NCBI GenBank assembly: GCA_943789355.1 | Contig: CALSTU010000002.1 | Location: 563,236-627,235, forward strand | Length of the DNA: 64,000 bases | Direction: 5' to 3' | Source of the DNA: UBA7430 sp002478765 | GTDB taxonomy: Bacteria > Bacteroidota > Bacteroidia > Flavobacteriales > UBA7430 | In this document: one piece after another, positions 36,948 through 46,774 of the stretch | How positions within the stretch are numbered: the stretch's first letter is position 1 | Layout of the letters: the number at the start of each line of letters is the position of its first letter | Position numbers and translations under genes: made by a program | Notes under the pieces: generated by a model | Seen by the model: the letters and a program-made list of their open reading frames with translations, nothing else | The model's database searches: none | Told to the model about the DNA's origin: nothing

Positions 36948-39671
36948 TTAAATATCAAACACACCTTCTATAACAGCGCGTTGACGTCGAGCCGAACGCT
37001 TTGCAGATCCTGATGCCGGAGTCGCACTAGCAGAACGGGAAACAACTTGCAATGGTAACGCTCTCCAATGTCTAAGAATAAAGCCCCAAGCTCCCATATT
37101 TGCTGGTTCTTCTTGTGCCCAAACATAATCTTTCACTTTCGAGTATTTGGCTACAATAGCGTCCAATTGTGTTTTCGGAAATGGATACAATTGCTCCAGG
37201 CGAACCAAAACTACGTCTTGGGCATTGCGCTTCTCTTTTTCTTCCCGTAATTCATAGTAAATTTTACCCGAACAGAATACAATCTTATTTACTTCCTCTG
37301 CTTCGGGTACAACATCTTCAATAACTTCTTGAAATTTACCTTCAACCAAATCACCAACAGATGACACACACTTCGGATGGCGTAACAAACTTTTTGGACT
37401 CATAACCACCAACGGTTTTCGGAAATCTCTATGGAGTTGACGTCTCAGCAAGTGAAAGAAGTTTGCAGGCGTCGTTGCGTTGGCTACTTGCATGTTGTAT
37501 TGACCACACAATTGCAAATAGCGTTCTAATCGTGCGCTGGAATGTTCTGCTCCTTGCCCCTCATATCCATGAGGTAAAAGCATCACCAAACCATTGTATA
37601 TTTCCCACTTATCCTCAGCGGCAGACAAATACTGGTCGATAAGAATTTGAGCTCCATTGGAAAAATCTCCAAACTGCGCTTCCCAAATGGTAAGAACATC
37701 CGGAGAGGCTAGTGCATAACCGTAATCAAAACCTAAAACACCATATTCCGATAAGAGCGAATTGTAAACATCAAATTTAGCTTGGTCATCCGCCAAATGG
37801 TTTAATAGGTTAACACGCTCTTCAGACTCCAAATTTCTTAATATAGCATGTCGATGTGAAAATGTTCCACGTTCAACATCCTGACCGGTCATGCGAACTT
37901 CTTTACCCTCAATTAAAATGGACCCGTAAGCAAGTAATTCAGCCATACCCCAATCCAGACGATCGGTTTCGTTGAACATTTTTTGCCGATCCTTTAAAAG
38001 TCGTAATGCTTTTTTGTAGAACTGGTGGCCAGCAGGTGCTGTATATAACGCCCGAGCAATACGAGATAGCGCATCGTAAGGAACTCCCGTATCCGGAGAA
38101 GTAAGAAAATCTTTAGCACGAGCCTTTTTGATATGAGCCCACTCTTTTTCCATAAACCGAGTGATGCTGGTGGTGTCTTCTTTTCGTGCTTCGTTTAAAT
38201 CAACTTCAAGCAAGTTTTTGAATTGCTTGACCATTTCCTTTACAATGTTTGCCTCAACAACACCTTGAGCCATCAACTTTTGATTGTAAATCTCTCTAGG
38301 GTTTGGATGTTTGGAAATTGCCTGATACAGTTTAGGCTGGGTAAATCGGGGCTCATCTCCCTCGTTATGTCCATAACGACGGTAACAGAGTAAATCGATA
38401 AAAACGTCTTTTTTAAATTCTTGTCGGTAAGCTACTGCAAAGTCCATAGCATGCACAACGGCTTCAACATCATCTCCATTAATGTGCAAGACCGGGCATA
38501 AAGTTGTTTTTGCAACATCTGTACAGTAGGTACTTGAACGACCATCAAGATAATTCGTTGTAAAACCAACTTGGTTGTTTATCACAATATGAATGCTCCC
38601 TCCCGTCTTGTATGCCGGAAGTTGCGCCATTTGAATTATTTCATAGACCAAACCTTGTCCCGCTATCGCCGCGTCGCCATGAATAATGATCGGTAATAAT
38701 TTAGAATCATCACCTGCATATTTGTGGTTAATCTTTGCTCTTGAGATCCCTTGCATTACAGAAGCTACGGTCTCGAGGTGTGAAGGGTTTGGCACCAAAC
38801 ACATACTCACATCCTTCCCGGAATCCGTTGTTACATCGTAAGAGTATCCTAGGTGATATTTTACATCGCCATCAAACTCTTCGTCTTCATATCCTTTGCC
38901 TTCAAACTCTTTAAAAACCTGCTTGTAAGGCTTTTTAAAAATATTAGCCAGGACACTCAAACGACCACGATGAGCCATCCCAATCACAAATTCTTTAATG
39001 TTTAGCGTTGCTCCGTTCTCTACAAGAGCATCTAATGCAGGAATTAGTGCCTCACCGCCTTCCAGCGAAAAACGCTTCTGTCCTACGTATTTGGTGTGTA
39101 AAAAACTTTCGAATGCAACGGCCTCATTTAGTTTCTTTAGAATTTGTTTCTTCTTCTCTAAATTAAAATTAGGCTGATTGTCATTTTGATGTATGTAATT
39201 TCCAATCCAATTTCGCTCACGTGGATTTCGGATGTACATGTATTCAACCCCAATGGATTGACAATACACTTTTTTCAAGTGTATGATGACATCCTTTAAT
39301 GAAGTAGCTCCAATCCCACATTGAGTACCTGCTTGAAAAACAGTATCCAGATCATCGTCCGATAAATCAAACTGTTCGAGATCTATTTTAGGATTGTAAT
39401 CTCTTCGCGCTCTTACGGGATTTGTATCTGTAAAAAGATGCCCGCGTTGACGATAAGAATCGATAAGGTTGATGACCCTAAATTCTTTTTTGAAAGAGTC
39501 TGGAAGCTGCGCTTCAAACTCTTCTTCTGTATAGGCTTCATTTGCGAAGTCATATCCTTGAAAAAAGCTCCTCCAACTTGGCTCTACGGAATCTGGTTGC
39601 TTGAGATATTGTTCATAAATCTCTTCAAAAAAAACCGTATTCGCTGCTCCTAAAAATGAGTAATTATCCAT
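36948..39671 (-). CDS. sucA: 2-oxoglutarate dehydrogenase E1
   Basis: 907 residues from ATG 39671; the 14 codons added by a start at 39713 do not look like the family and overlap the promoter region. Conserved blocks: SFLGAANTVFFEEIYEQYL at the N terminus, the thiamine diphosphate region IGMAHRGRLSVLANI and HGDAAIAGQG, and the transketolase-like C-terminal half with HGYEGQGAEHSSARLERYL. It decarboxylates 2-oxoglutarate and loads succinyl on SucB. The 43 bp before it holds a promoter box, so it may be transcribed both from the upstream operon and on its own. Confidence 0.97.
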   Translation of the reverse strand: MDNYSFLGAANTVFFEEIYEQYLKQPDSVEPSWRSFFQGYDFANEAYTEEEFEAQLPDSFKKEFRVINLIDSYRQRGHLFTDTNPVRARRDYNPKIDLEQFDLSDDDLDTVFQAGTQCGIGATSLKDVIIHLKKVYCQSIGVEYMYIRNPRERNWIGNYIHQNDNQPNFNLEKKKQILKKLNEAVAFESFLHTKYVGQKRFSLEGGEALIPALDALVENGATLNIKEFVIGMAHRGRLSVLANIFKKPYKQVFKEFEGKGYEDEEFDGDVKYHLGYSYDVTTDSGKDVSMCLVPNPSHLETVASVMQGISRAKINHKYAGDDSKLLPIIIHGDAAIAGQGLVYEIIQMAQLPAYKTGGSIHIVINNQVGFTTNYLDGRSSTYCTDVAKTTLCPVLHINGDDVEAVVHAMDFAVAYRQEFKKDVFIDLLCYRRYGHNEGDEPRFTQPKLYQAISKHPNPREIYNQKLMAQGVVEANIVKEMVKQFKNLLEVDLNEARKEDTTSITRFMEKEWAHIKKARAKDFLTSPDTGVPYDALSRIARALYTAPAGHQFYKKALRLLKDRQKMFNETDRLDWGMAELLAYGSILIEGKEVRMTGQDVERGTFSHRHAILRNLESEERVNLLNHLADDQAKFDVYNSLLSEYGVLGFDYGYALASPDVLTIWEAQFGDFSNGAQILIDQYLSAAEDKWEIYNGLVMLLPHGYEGQGAEHSSARLERYLQLCGQYNMQVANATTPANFFHLLRRQLHRDFRKPLVVMSPKSLLRHPKCVSSVGDLVEGKFQEVIEDVVPEAEEVNKIVFCSGKIYYELREEKEKRNAQDVVLVRLEQLYPFPKTQLDAIVAKYSKVKDYVWAQEEPANMGAWGFILRHWRALPLQVVSRSASATPASGSAKRSARRQRAVIEGVFDI

Positions 39672-39699
39672 CGTTTCTTTAAACGCAATAAATTTATTC

Positions 39700-39707
39700 C
39701 AAAAATA
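39700..39707 (-). promoter_or_regulatory. Promoter -7 box TATTTTTG for sucA-sucB
   Basis: TAnnTTTG match on the minus strand, 28 bp before the sucA ATG at 39671. Confidence 0.45.
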
Positions 39708-39714
39708 AAACAAA

Positions 39715-40110
39715 TTATCTTCCTAAACCCTCGTCTAAGATGCCTTTTTCGTGGGCTTTGTAATAGTTTCTTATCAAAACTTTTTGCAAACACCTTTTAA
39801 GGATGAGTTTTGCAAGTACTTCTGAAAACTCAACATCTTGAGCGAGAGAATTTGCTTTAGCTACCTGACTTTCAGACAAATCAATTTTGTAGAGCAACTG
39901 CTTGGTAAATGAGGCGCCTCTCAGGCGTATCAATTTATCCAACTTAGGATGTAACGCTTCAACAATTTGTTGGAAAGCTGTTTCGGGATTCACAGGAATT
40001 TTAAAAGTCCATTGTTCAAGAACAAACTCCTTTTCCAATTGAACCAAGGCTTTAAGCATCCATGATAGATCTTGAGTATAGTCTTCTATATGTTCAAGAC
40101 CTAATTTCAT
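39715..40110 (-). CDS. Uncharacterised small cytoplasmic protein downstream of polyprenyl synthase
   Basis: 131 residues, no signal peptide or membrane segment, largely helical, with charged helices at about 5-28, 60-90 and 95-125. Its ATG shares one base with the stop of the polyprenyl synthase gene (TAATG), so it is translationally coupled to it. I do not recognise the family. The tight coupling suggests a role near isoprenoid metabolism or simply operon packing; nothing in the sequence decides. Confidence 0.7.
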   Translation of the reverse strand: MKLGLEHIEDYTQDLSWMLKALVQLEKEFVLEQWTFKIPVNPETAFQQIVEALHPKLDKLIRLRGASFTKQLLYKIDLSESQVAKANSLAQDVEFSEVLAKLILKRCLQKVLIRNYYKAHEKGILDEGLGR

Positions 40111-41093
40111 TAATGAATCCTAACCATCAACATCGCCACCAATTCTGTCAATATAGATTTTCTATTTTGAGGAACTGACAACTGACTCAAGTGATTCATC
40201 GCTGTTTTATAATGCTCGTCCATCAGGTTTCGACAATAAGCCTCTACATTCAATATTTCATATACGTTCTTTACCTCGGCAATCTTCTTCTCAGCATCAA
40301 AATCCTGATGCGCAAAGTAGTGGTCTAAAACTTTTCTTTGTGCAGCATCAGCAACTTCATACGCACGAATGTATAAACAAGTCTTTTTGTTGCACAAAAT
40401 ATCCCCTGCAATTTGCTTTCCGAAGTCTTTTTGATCTCCATATACATCGAGTAGATCATCCATCAATTGAAAAGCAAGCCCTGTGTGAATTCCAAATTCA
40501 TACAAATGATTTTGGTCCTCAATAGAGGCGTCGGATACAATCGCACCCACTTTCAAAGAGCAAGCCAACAATACGGCAGTCTTGTACTTAATCATCTTGA
40601 GGTAAGCATCCATATCAACCCGGTCTTGAGTCTCAAAATCCATGTCGTATTGCTGACCTTCACAAACCTCCAAGGCCGTCTGATTGAATAGGTCAATAAG
40701 AAGAGGCAAATGATTAGACTCAGCTACGACTAAAGATTGATATGCCTTCACAAAAAGAGCGTCACCTGATAAAATACCAATATTCTCGTTCCACTTTTCA
40801 TGAACCGTGGTCATTCCTCTTCGAAGAGGTGCATCATCCATGATGTCGTCATGAAGTAAGGTGAAATTATGAAAATACTCCACACCTATAGCCTGAGGCA
40901 TCACTCTAGAAATGTCACAAGAATACATATCTGCAACCATGAGGACCATAACAGGCCGCAAACGCTTGCCACCCAGGCTTAGGATGTAAGAAATCGGTTC
41001 GTACAGATTTTTTGGCTCGGATGGAAAATTTTTATTTTCTAGAGCGAGACAAAGGGCGCCTTGTAGCTCGGCAATTGATTTTAAATTACTCAT
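40110..41093 (-). CDS. Trans-polyprenyl diphosphate synthase
   Basis: 327 residues. The first aspartate-rich motif LLHDDIMDDAPLRRG and the second GLAFQLMDDLLD bracket the active site, and GGKRLRPV lies upstream. These enzymes extend allylic diphosphates with isopentenyl diphosphate. In a menaquinone-using Bacteroidete the likely product is the quinone side chain or a shorter GGPP; the bulky residues before the first motif (EYFHNFTLL) limit chain length but I cannot assign it. It overlaps rmlA upstream by 8 bp and the unknown gene downstream by 1 bp. Confidence 0.93.
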   Translation of the reverse strand: MSNLKSIAELQGALCLALENKNFPSEPKNLYEPISYILSLGGKRLRPVMVLMVADMYSCDISRVMPQAIGVEYFHNFTLLHDDIMDDAPLRRGMTTVHEKWNENIGILSGDALFVKAYQSLVVAESNHLPLLIDLFNQTALEVCEGQQYDMDFETQDRVDMDAYLKMIKYKTAVLLACSLKVGAIVSDASIEDQNHLYEFGIHTGLAFQLMDDLLDVYGDQKDFGKQIAGDILCNKKTCLYIRAYEVADAAQRKVLDHYFAHQDFDAEKKIAEVKNVYEILNVEAYCRNLMDEHYKTAMNHLSQLSVPQNRKSILTELVAMLMVRIH

Positions 41094-41946
41094 CTAAGTG
41101 CATCAAATATTTTCCATAACCACTTCTCAGCAAAGGAGCTGCTATGTGATGTAATTGTTCTTTAGTTATAAATCCGGAACGATAAGCCTGTTCCTCTATA
41201 CAGCCTACTTTAAGACCTTGCCTCTCTTCAATCACCTGCACAAACTGACTTGCCTGCATCAAGGAATTAAAGGTACCTGTATCCAACCATGCGGTACCTC
41301 GGTCTAAGATGCCAACATGTAATTTACCACGCTCTAAATAAGCTTTGTTGATGTCCGTAATTTCATATTCTCCTCTGGAAGAAGGTTGAATCGATTTTGC
41401 GATTTGAACCACACTATTGTCGTAAAAGTACAAGCCTGGAACGGCAAAATTTGATTTGGGGTTTTCTGGCTTTTCTTCAATGGAAACAGCTTTAGCATCT
41501 TTGTCAAATTCAACAACACCATAACGATTGGGATCAGAAACATGATAGGCGAAAATAACTCCGCCATTGGGCTTATTATGCTCTCTTAACAAACGGGGAA
41601 CTTTTGCGCCATAAAATATGTTGTCACCAAGAATTAAAGCAACGTCATCAGCCCCTACAAATGCTTCCCCAATAATAAAAGCTTGCGCCAAACCATTGGG
41701 CTCTTCCTGAATGGCATATTCAAAACGACAACCGAGTGATGAACCGTCCCCTAATAATTTTTGAAACAAGGGCATGTCGTGAGGCGTAGAAATAATCAAT
41801 ATTTCAGAAATACCTGCTTGCAGTAAAGTAGATAAAGGATAGTATATCATTGGCTTATCGTAAACAGGCATTAACTGCTTACTAACAGACAATGTGAGTG
41901 GGTGAAGACGCGTACCTGAGCCACCAGCCAAAATGATTCCTTTCAT
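41086..41946 (-). CDS. rmlA: Glucose-1-phosphate thymidylyltransferase
   Basis: 286 residues. The nucleotide-binding LAGGSGTRLHPLT opens the protein, LILGDNIFYG carries the Mg-binding Asp, and SIEEKPENPKSNFAVPGLYFYD is the family block for the sugar phosphate. It makes dTDP-glucose, the entry to dTDP-rhamnose and related sugars of surface polysaccharide. The other rml genes are not beside it, which is unusual. It lies one base downstream of the transporter gene and overlaps the polyprenyl synthase gene by 8 bp. Confidence 0.95.
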   Translation of the reverse strand: MKGIILAGGSGTRLHPLTLSVSKQLMPVYDKPMIYYPLSTLLQAGISEILIISTPHDMPLFQKLLGDGSSLGCRFEYAIQEEPNGLAQAFIIGEAFVGADDVALILGDNIFYGAKVPRLLREHNKPNGGVIFAYHVSDPNRYGVVEFDKDAKAVSIEEKPENPKSNFAVPGLYFYDNSVVQIAKSIQPSSRGEYEITDINKAYLERGKLHVGILDRGTAWLDTGTFNSLMQASQFVQVIEERQGLKVGCIEEQAYRSGFITKEQLHHIAAPLLRSGYGKYLMHLDE

Positions 41947-41947
41947 A

Positions 41948-44338
41948 CTACAAGTTTTTTCTTATCCTTAATGCGTCCAATTCAATGTCTTCTTCTTCAT
42001 CTAAAATGTCAATCAATGGTTCTCGGAATGACCGGGTAGTGATCATGCGCTCCAAAGAAAGCAACAAAGAAGGTAATAATAGCAAGTTTGCCATCATGGC
42101 AAACAATAATGTTACAGATACCAGAAGACCCAAAGCAACCGTGCCTCCAAAGTCTGATGCTATAAAGATAGAAAAACCAAAGAATAAGACAATTGAAGTG
42201 TAAAACATACTCACACCTGTTTCTTTTAAAGCACTTATTACAGCCGGACGAATGTTCCATTGGTTTGCCTTAAGCTCTTGCCTATATTTTGCTAAAAAAT
42301 GAATGGTATCATCGATAGAGATCCCAAATGCAATGCTAAAAACTAAAATGGTTGAAGGCTTAATAGATATGCCAAAGTAACCCATCAAAGCTCCAGTGAG
42401 CACCAATGGAATTAAATTGGGCAATAACGATACGACCACCATTCTGGAAGAAGAAAACATCCAAGCCATTAAAATAGCAATCAAGCCAACAGCAAGAAGT
42501 AAGCTACTAAACAGGTTTTTGACCAAGTAGGTCGTACCCTCTAAAAACAACACACTGGTTCCGGTTATCGAAACATCGTATCGATTGGGATTGAATATTT
42601 CGTCAATTTTAGGCTGAATCGAATCTCTTAAGGCCCGCATTTCTTTGGTTCCTATATTTTTCATTCTGGCAGAGATACGTGCCACTCGTTTTGTAGAATC
42701 AACGAATCCCTCAAAAAGACCTTCCCCTCCTGTGCCTAGGGTATTGTTGGCATATTTTAAAATCATATTCTTCTCTTGTGAAGAAGGCAGACTGTAATAG
42801 TTGGGGTTGCCATTGTAATAGGCTTGCTTTGAAAATTTAGCTAAATCGACAATCGAAATTGGGCTCGAAATTTGAGGATAATCTGCTAAAACATTTTCTA
42901 ATTTCTCAATACGCTTTAGCGTAGAGGACTTGCTTACCCCATTTTTCTTTTGTGTATCCACAACAATTTCAAAAGGCATCACCCCCGAAAAATTTTGCTC
43001 AAAAAAGTTCAAACTTAAAGCTATTGGATCGTCTTTTTTAACATCATCAACGATGTTGCCTGTTGTTTGGATTTTGGAGACCCCATAAAAAGCAAACAAA
43101 AGCAATACGGCTGATGAAATATAAACCGATTTCCGGTGGTATAAAACGACCTTCTCCATCCACAAAATTAGCCGATTGACCCACGTTCGTTTCAAATGCC
43201 ACAAATGGCGTTCTCGAGGCGCTGGTAAAAAACTATATATGGAAGGTATGATGATCAGTGAGATAAAAAATACCAATAAAATATTAATCGAAGCGACAAT
43301 ACCAAATTCAACCAACATTTGAGTTTGTGTAATCAAGAAGGTTGCGAAACCAGCAGCCGTGGTTGCATTGGTCATGAAAGTTGCGTTACCTACCTTCTGA
43401 ATGACACGCGTTAAAGCCTTAACTTTATTGCCGTGCAATTTAAACTCATTGTGGTATTTATTTAGTAAAAAAATGCAATTCGGAATCCCTATTACGATAA
43501 TTAGTGGCGGGATTAATGCCGTTAGAATTGTGATCTTAAAGCCCAAAATCGCAATGGTGGCTACCGCCCATATCACACCAATGCCCACAACGAGCATGGA
43601 ATAGAACATGGCAGAAAACGAGCGGAAAAATAAAAGCATAATCAAAGCGGTAACACCCATGGCCAGAAATATAAACATCTGGACTTCTGCTTTTGTCTTA
43701 ACAGCTCCTTTGGTCCTAATGTAGGGCAAACCTGAATAATGAATGTCTACATTAATTTGCTCTGCAAAAGGGTTCACAATATCCTCAATTAAATGAATAA
43801 GGTCGACTCTGGCTTCCGAATTTAAATACCCTTTATCCAATGTTAAAGCCATTAAATAAGCCTTCTCATCTGCATTGTAGAGCAGTTTGTTGTAAAAAGG
43901 TAAATTGGAAATCTTCTGTTCAACAAGATTGACTTGCTCTTGGTTTTCAAGTGGGCTTGGACTTATCGATTTGAACTCAAAAGACTTTAACTCCACATTT
44001 TTTTCCATGTCGTAAACCTGAAGCAACGACATCACTTCTTCAACACCAACGACATCGTTCAATCGATTACAAACGTTATGAAATGCATTGAAATTATCCA
44101 ACTGAAACAAAGAATCAGATTGAAAACCAACCACCATAACATTCCCCTCTTGGCCAAAATGATTTAAGAAATCTTGGTACTCTAAGGAAATAGGATCGTC
44201 CTCAGGAAGCAAGGACATAAACTCATAGGAATACAAAACTTTACCTGCTTTTTTAGCCATAAAAAAGGTTGCGACCCCTATGGCTACAAGTAAAAATAAC
44301 TTATATCGTAATATAAATCGGGAAATGAGTGCCCACAT
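41948..44338 (-). CDS. RND/MMPL superfamily transporter (SSD-containing exporter)
   Basis: 796 residues with the duplicated RND plan: a membrane segment at about 10-30, a large periplasmic loop, a five-helix bundle (about 225-370), another membrane segment near 405, a second loop and a final helix bundle (about 630-775). FGISIDDTIHFLAKY and LIPPLIIVIGIPNCIFLLNKYH are the two copies of the Asp/His-containing transmembrane motif. Members export lipids or hopanoids and similar hydrophobic molecules. It heads a long minus-strand run through rmlA and sucAB. Substrate unknown. Confidence 0.88.
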   Translation of the reverse strand: MWALISRFILRYKLFLLVAIGVATFFMAKKAGKVLYSYEFMSLLPEDDPISLEYQDFLNHFGQEGNVMVVGFQSDSLFQLDNFNAFHNVCNRLNDVVGVEEVMSLLQVYDMEKNVELKSFEFKSISPSPLENQEQVNLVEQKISNLPFYNKLLYNADEKAYLMALTLDKGYLNSEARVDLIHLIEDIVNPFAEQINVDIHYSGLPYIRTKGAVKTKAEVQMFIFLAMGVTALIMLLFFRSFSAMFYSMLVVGIGVIWAVATIAILGFKITILTALIPPLIIVIGIPNCIFLLNKYHNEFKLHGNKVKALTRVIQKVGNATFMTNATTAAGFATFLITQTQMLVEFGIVASINILLVFFISLIIIPSIYSFLPAPRERHLWHLKRTWVNRLILWMEKVVLYHRKSVYISSAVLLLFAFYGVSKIQTTGNIVDDVKKDDPIALSLNFFEQNFSGVMPFEIVVDTQKKNGVSKSSTLKRIEKLENVLADYPQISSPISIVDLAKFSKQAYYNGNPNYYSLPSSQEKNMILKYANNTLGTGGEGLFEGFVDSTKRVARISARMKNIGTKEMRALRDSIQPKIDEIFNPNRYDVSITGTSVLFLEGTTYLVKNLFSSLLLAVGLIAILMAWMFSSSRMVVVSLLPNLIPLVLTGALMGYFGISIKPSTILVFSIAFGISIDDTIHFLAKYRQELKANQWNIRPAVISALKETGVSMFYTSIVLFFGFSIFIASDFGGTVALGLLVSVTLLFAMMANLLLLPSLLLSLERMITTRSFREPLIDILDEEEDIELDALRIRKNL

Positions 44339-44376
44339 ATGATTTTAAGATAAGAAAATTGTAAGTAAGATTTACC

Positions 44377-44940
44377 TTACACTTTCATAATGTCAGCTTC
44401 CTTATCTTTTAAGATAAGATCTACCTTGGAGATGTATTTATCCGTAAGATTTTGCACGGATGCCTCGGCATCTTTCACCACATCTTCAGCTAAACCGTCT
44501 TTACCTAACTTTTTAATCTCATCATTCGCATCCTTTCGAGCACTCCTTATGGAAACTTTACAATTTTCAGCTTCTGATTTTGATCGTTTTGCCAATTCAA
44601 TTCTCCGCTCTTCGGTAAGTGGTGGAATGTTGATGATTAACATTTCACCGTTATCCATTGGGCTAAAACCTAGGTTGGCGTTAATAATCGCTTTATTCAG
44701 CTCAACAAGCATTGCTTTTTCCCAAGGCTGAACAGTTAATGTTCGGCCATCAGGTGTACCCACGTTAGCGACCTGAGGAAGAGCGGTCATGGATCCGTAA
44801 TAGTCTACCATTACGCCAGACAGCATTTGAGGATTCGCTCTACCGGCTCGTATTTTCAATAATTCTGATTCGTAGTGAAGAATCGACTTATTCATACTTT
44901 CAGAAGCGCTATCCAAACAAAATTCTACCTCTTCGTTCAT
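44377..44940 (-). CDS. frr: Ribosome recycling factor
   Basis: 187 residues, standard length. The family blocks LLKIRAGRANPQMLSGVMVDYYG-like start (IRAGRANP), the QPWEKAML segment and the C-terminal SKVDLILKDKEADIMKV helix are present. With EF-G it splits post-termination ribosomes. It lies 21 bp after pyrH, the common pyrH-frr pair. Confidence 0.97.
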   Translation of the reverse strand: MNEEVEFCLDSASESMNKSILHYESELLKIRAGRANPQMLSGVMVDYYGSMTALPQVANVGTPDGRTLTVQPWEKAMLVELNKAIINANLGFSPMDNGEMLIINIPPLTEERRIELAKRSKSEAENCKVSIRSARKDANDEIKKLGKDGLAEDVVKDAEASVQNLTDKYISKVDLILKDKEADIMKV

Positions 44941-44961
44941 CTCGTCTTATTTTTATTGTCC

Positions 44962-45669
44962 TTAAAAGTTCACTAGTGTACCAACATCTTCTCCTTTTAC
45001 AGCATTCTGTAAATTCCCTGCTATGTTCATATTAAAAACAATAATGGGTAATTTATTCTCATTGCACAAAGTAAAAGCAGTCATGTCCATAACTCGAAGT
45101 CCTTTCTTATAAACTTCATCAAATGTAACAGACTCATATTTAATAGCGGTAGGGTCTTTCTCAGGATCTGCAGTGTAAATACCATCAACACGCGTTCCTT
45201 TGAGGATTATATCAGCCTCTACTTCTATGGCACGGAGTGTTGCTGCTGTATCTGTCGTAAAATAAGGATTTCCAGTTCCAGCAGAAAAAATAACAACCCG
45301 TCCTTTTTCTAAATGTCTCAAAGCTCTACGTCGAATAAAAGGCTCCGCAACCTCATCCATTTTGATGGCTGACATGACGCGTGTTTTCACATGGATGTCT
45401 TCAAGAGCAGATTGAAGAGCCAAACCATTGATGACGGTAGCCAACATACCCATATAATCACCTTGGACACGATCCATGCCGCTATTGGCTGCTTGGATGC
45501 CACGAAAAATATTTCCTCCACCAATCACGATGGCAACTTGACAGCCCTGGTTCACTATACTCTGAATATCTCGTGCGTATTCAGATATTTTCTCAGGAGA
45601 AATACCGTAGTCACCATCTCCCATCAAAGCCTCTCCGCTCAGCTTTAAAAGTATTCTTTTGTATTTCAT
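44962..45669 (-). CDS. pyrH: UMP kinase
   Basis: 235 residues, amino-acid-kinase fold. KRILLKLSGEALMGD binds phosphate, IVIGGGNIFRG is the glycine loop, and GTGNPYFTTDTAATLRA the family signature. It phosphorylates UMP to UDP with ATP. It has a promoter box 17 bp upstream and is separated from tsf by a bidirectional hairpin. Confidence 0.97.
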   Translation of the reverse strand: MKYKRILLKLSGEALMGDGDYGISPEKISEYARDIQSIVNQGCQVAIVIGGGNIFRGIQAANSGMDRVQGDYMGMLATVINGLALQSALEDIHVKTRVMSAIKMDEVAEPFIRRRALRHLEKGRVVIFSAGTGNPYFTTDTAATLRAIEVEADIILKGTRVDGIYTADPEKDPTAIKYESVTFDEVYKKGLRVMDMTAFTLCNENKLPIIVFNMNIAGNLQNAVKGEDVGTLVNF

Positions 45670-45686
45670 AGAAGTTAATCGTTTCT

Positions 45687-45694
45687 CAAAGATA
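45687..45694 (-). promoter_or_regulatory. Promoter -7 box TATCTTTG for pyrH-frr
   Basis: TAnnTTTG match on the minus strand, 17 bp before the pyrH ATG. Confidence 0.55.
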
Positions 45695-45744
45695 AATAAA
45701 TCAGTTCAAGTAAAAATAAAGAAGCTTAGAATTTTTGAGCACAA

Positions 45745-45773
45745 AAAAAACCACTCAAATTGAGTGGTTTTTT
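45745..45773 (-). terminator. Terminator after tsf
   Basis: A palindrome AAACCACTCAA/T/TTGAGTGGTTT flanked by A6 and T6, so it can end transcription on the minus strand after tsf (stop 18 bp upstream). Nearly symmetric, about 14 bp stem. Confidence 0.9.
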
Positions 45774-45790
45774 ATGCATATCATCAGGCA

Positions 45791-46753
45791 TTAACCTAAC
45801 GCTACTCTTTTAAAGCCTGCTACAGAAACATCACCATAAGTAGCGACATATTCAGCAACAGATTGCTTCTCATCTTTAATGAATACTTGGTCTAAAAGAC
45901 ACATCTCTTGATCAAGCGTTGTGTTATCAGCAATGAACCTTGTTACCTTTCCAGGAACAATTTTATCCCAAATTTTCTCTGGTTTACCTTCCGCTTGTAA
46001 TTGCGCTTCGATGGCTGCTTTAGCCTCGGCAACTACCGCATCAGTTAACTGAGCTCTGGAAATGTATTGAGGAACATTCTTTAAGGTTTTACCCAAACGT
46101 GCCAACTCAATGTTATCTTTTTCAATAACAGCAATTCGAGCCTCTGTTTCTGAAGCAACGAATGCAGAATCAAAATCTTTAAACGATAAGGTTGAAGCTC
46201 CCATTGAAGCCACCTGCATAGACAAGTCTTTAGCCAGTGCGTCTGCATTGTCAACGACCTTACTCAAACCAACCAAAACTGCAATTTTAGATCCGTGTGT
46301 GTAGGAACCAACATAATGGGCCTCAACTCTTTCAAATCCTTTAATTTCAATTTTCTCACCGATAACACCTGACTGTTCCGTCAATTTATCAGCAACACTC
46401 ATTCCACCAAAATCAGCAGCTAAAAACGCATCTTTATCAGCGCTGTTTAGAGCAATTTCAGCAAATTCAGAAGCTAGGGCTTTGAAGGAATCATTGATGG
46501 CAACGAAATCAGTTTCACAAGCTAATACAATAGCAACACCAACCGTGTTGTCAGCATTAATTCGTGTCAAGGCAACACCTTCAGAGGCATCTCGATCAGC
46601 GCGCTTTGCAGCAATTTTCTGACCTTTCTTACGAAGAACATCTACAGCAGCATCGAAATCACCTTCAGCTTCTACAAGAGCTTTCTTGCAGTCCATCATT
46701 CCGGCACCCGTTTGCTTTCTTAATTTATTTACTTCTGCGGCAGTAATTTTCAT
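45791..46753 (-). CDS. tsf: Translation elongation factor Ts
   Basis: 320 residues. The N-terminal UBA-like domain ends in KQTGAGMMDCKKALVEAEGD, and the core has ACETDFVA, the classic EF-Tu contact (TDFV). Two dimerisation subdomains follow. It recharges EF-Tu with GTP. Last gene of rplM-rpsI-rpsB-tsf; 21 bp after rpsB. Confidence 0.97.
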   Translation of the reverse strand: MKITAAEVNKLRKQTGAGMMDCKKALVEAEGDFDAAVDVLRKKGQKIAAKRADRDASEGVALTRINADNTVGVAIVLACETDFVAINDSFKALASEFAEIALNSADKDAFLAADFGGMSVADKLTEQSGVIGEKIEIKGFERVEAHYVGSYTHGSKIAVLVGLSKVVDNADALAKDLSMQVASMGASTLSFKDFDSAFVASETEARIAVIEKDNIELARLGKTLKNVPQYISRAQLTDAVVAEAKAAIEAQLQAEGKPEKIWDKIVPGKVTRFIADNTTLDQEMCLLDQVFIKDEKQSVAEYVATYGDVSVAGFKRVALG

Positions 46754-46774
46754 GATAATGCTACTCTTTAACGT

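Noticed and set aside
39672..39713. 14-codon extension of SucA
   Set aside because: It overlaps the promoter box and the residues do not fit the family, which starts at the DNYSFLG segment.
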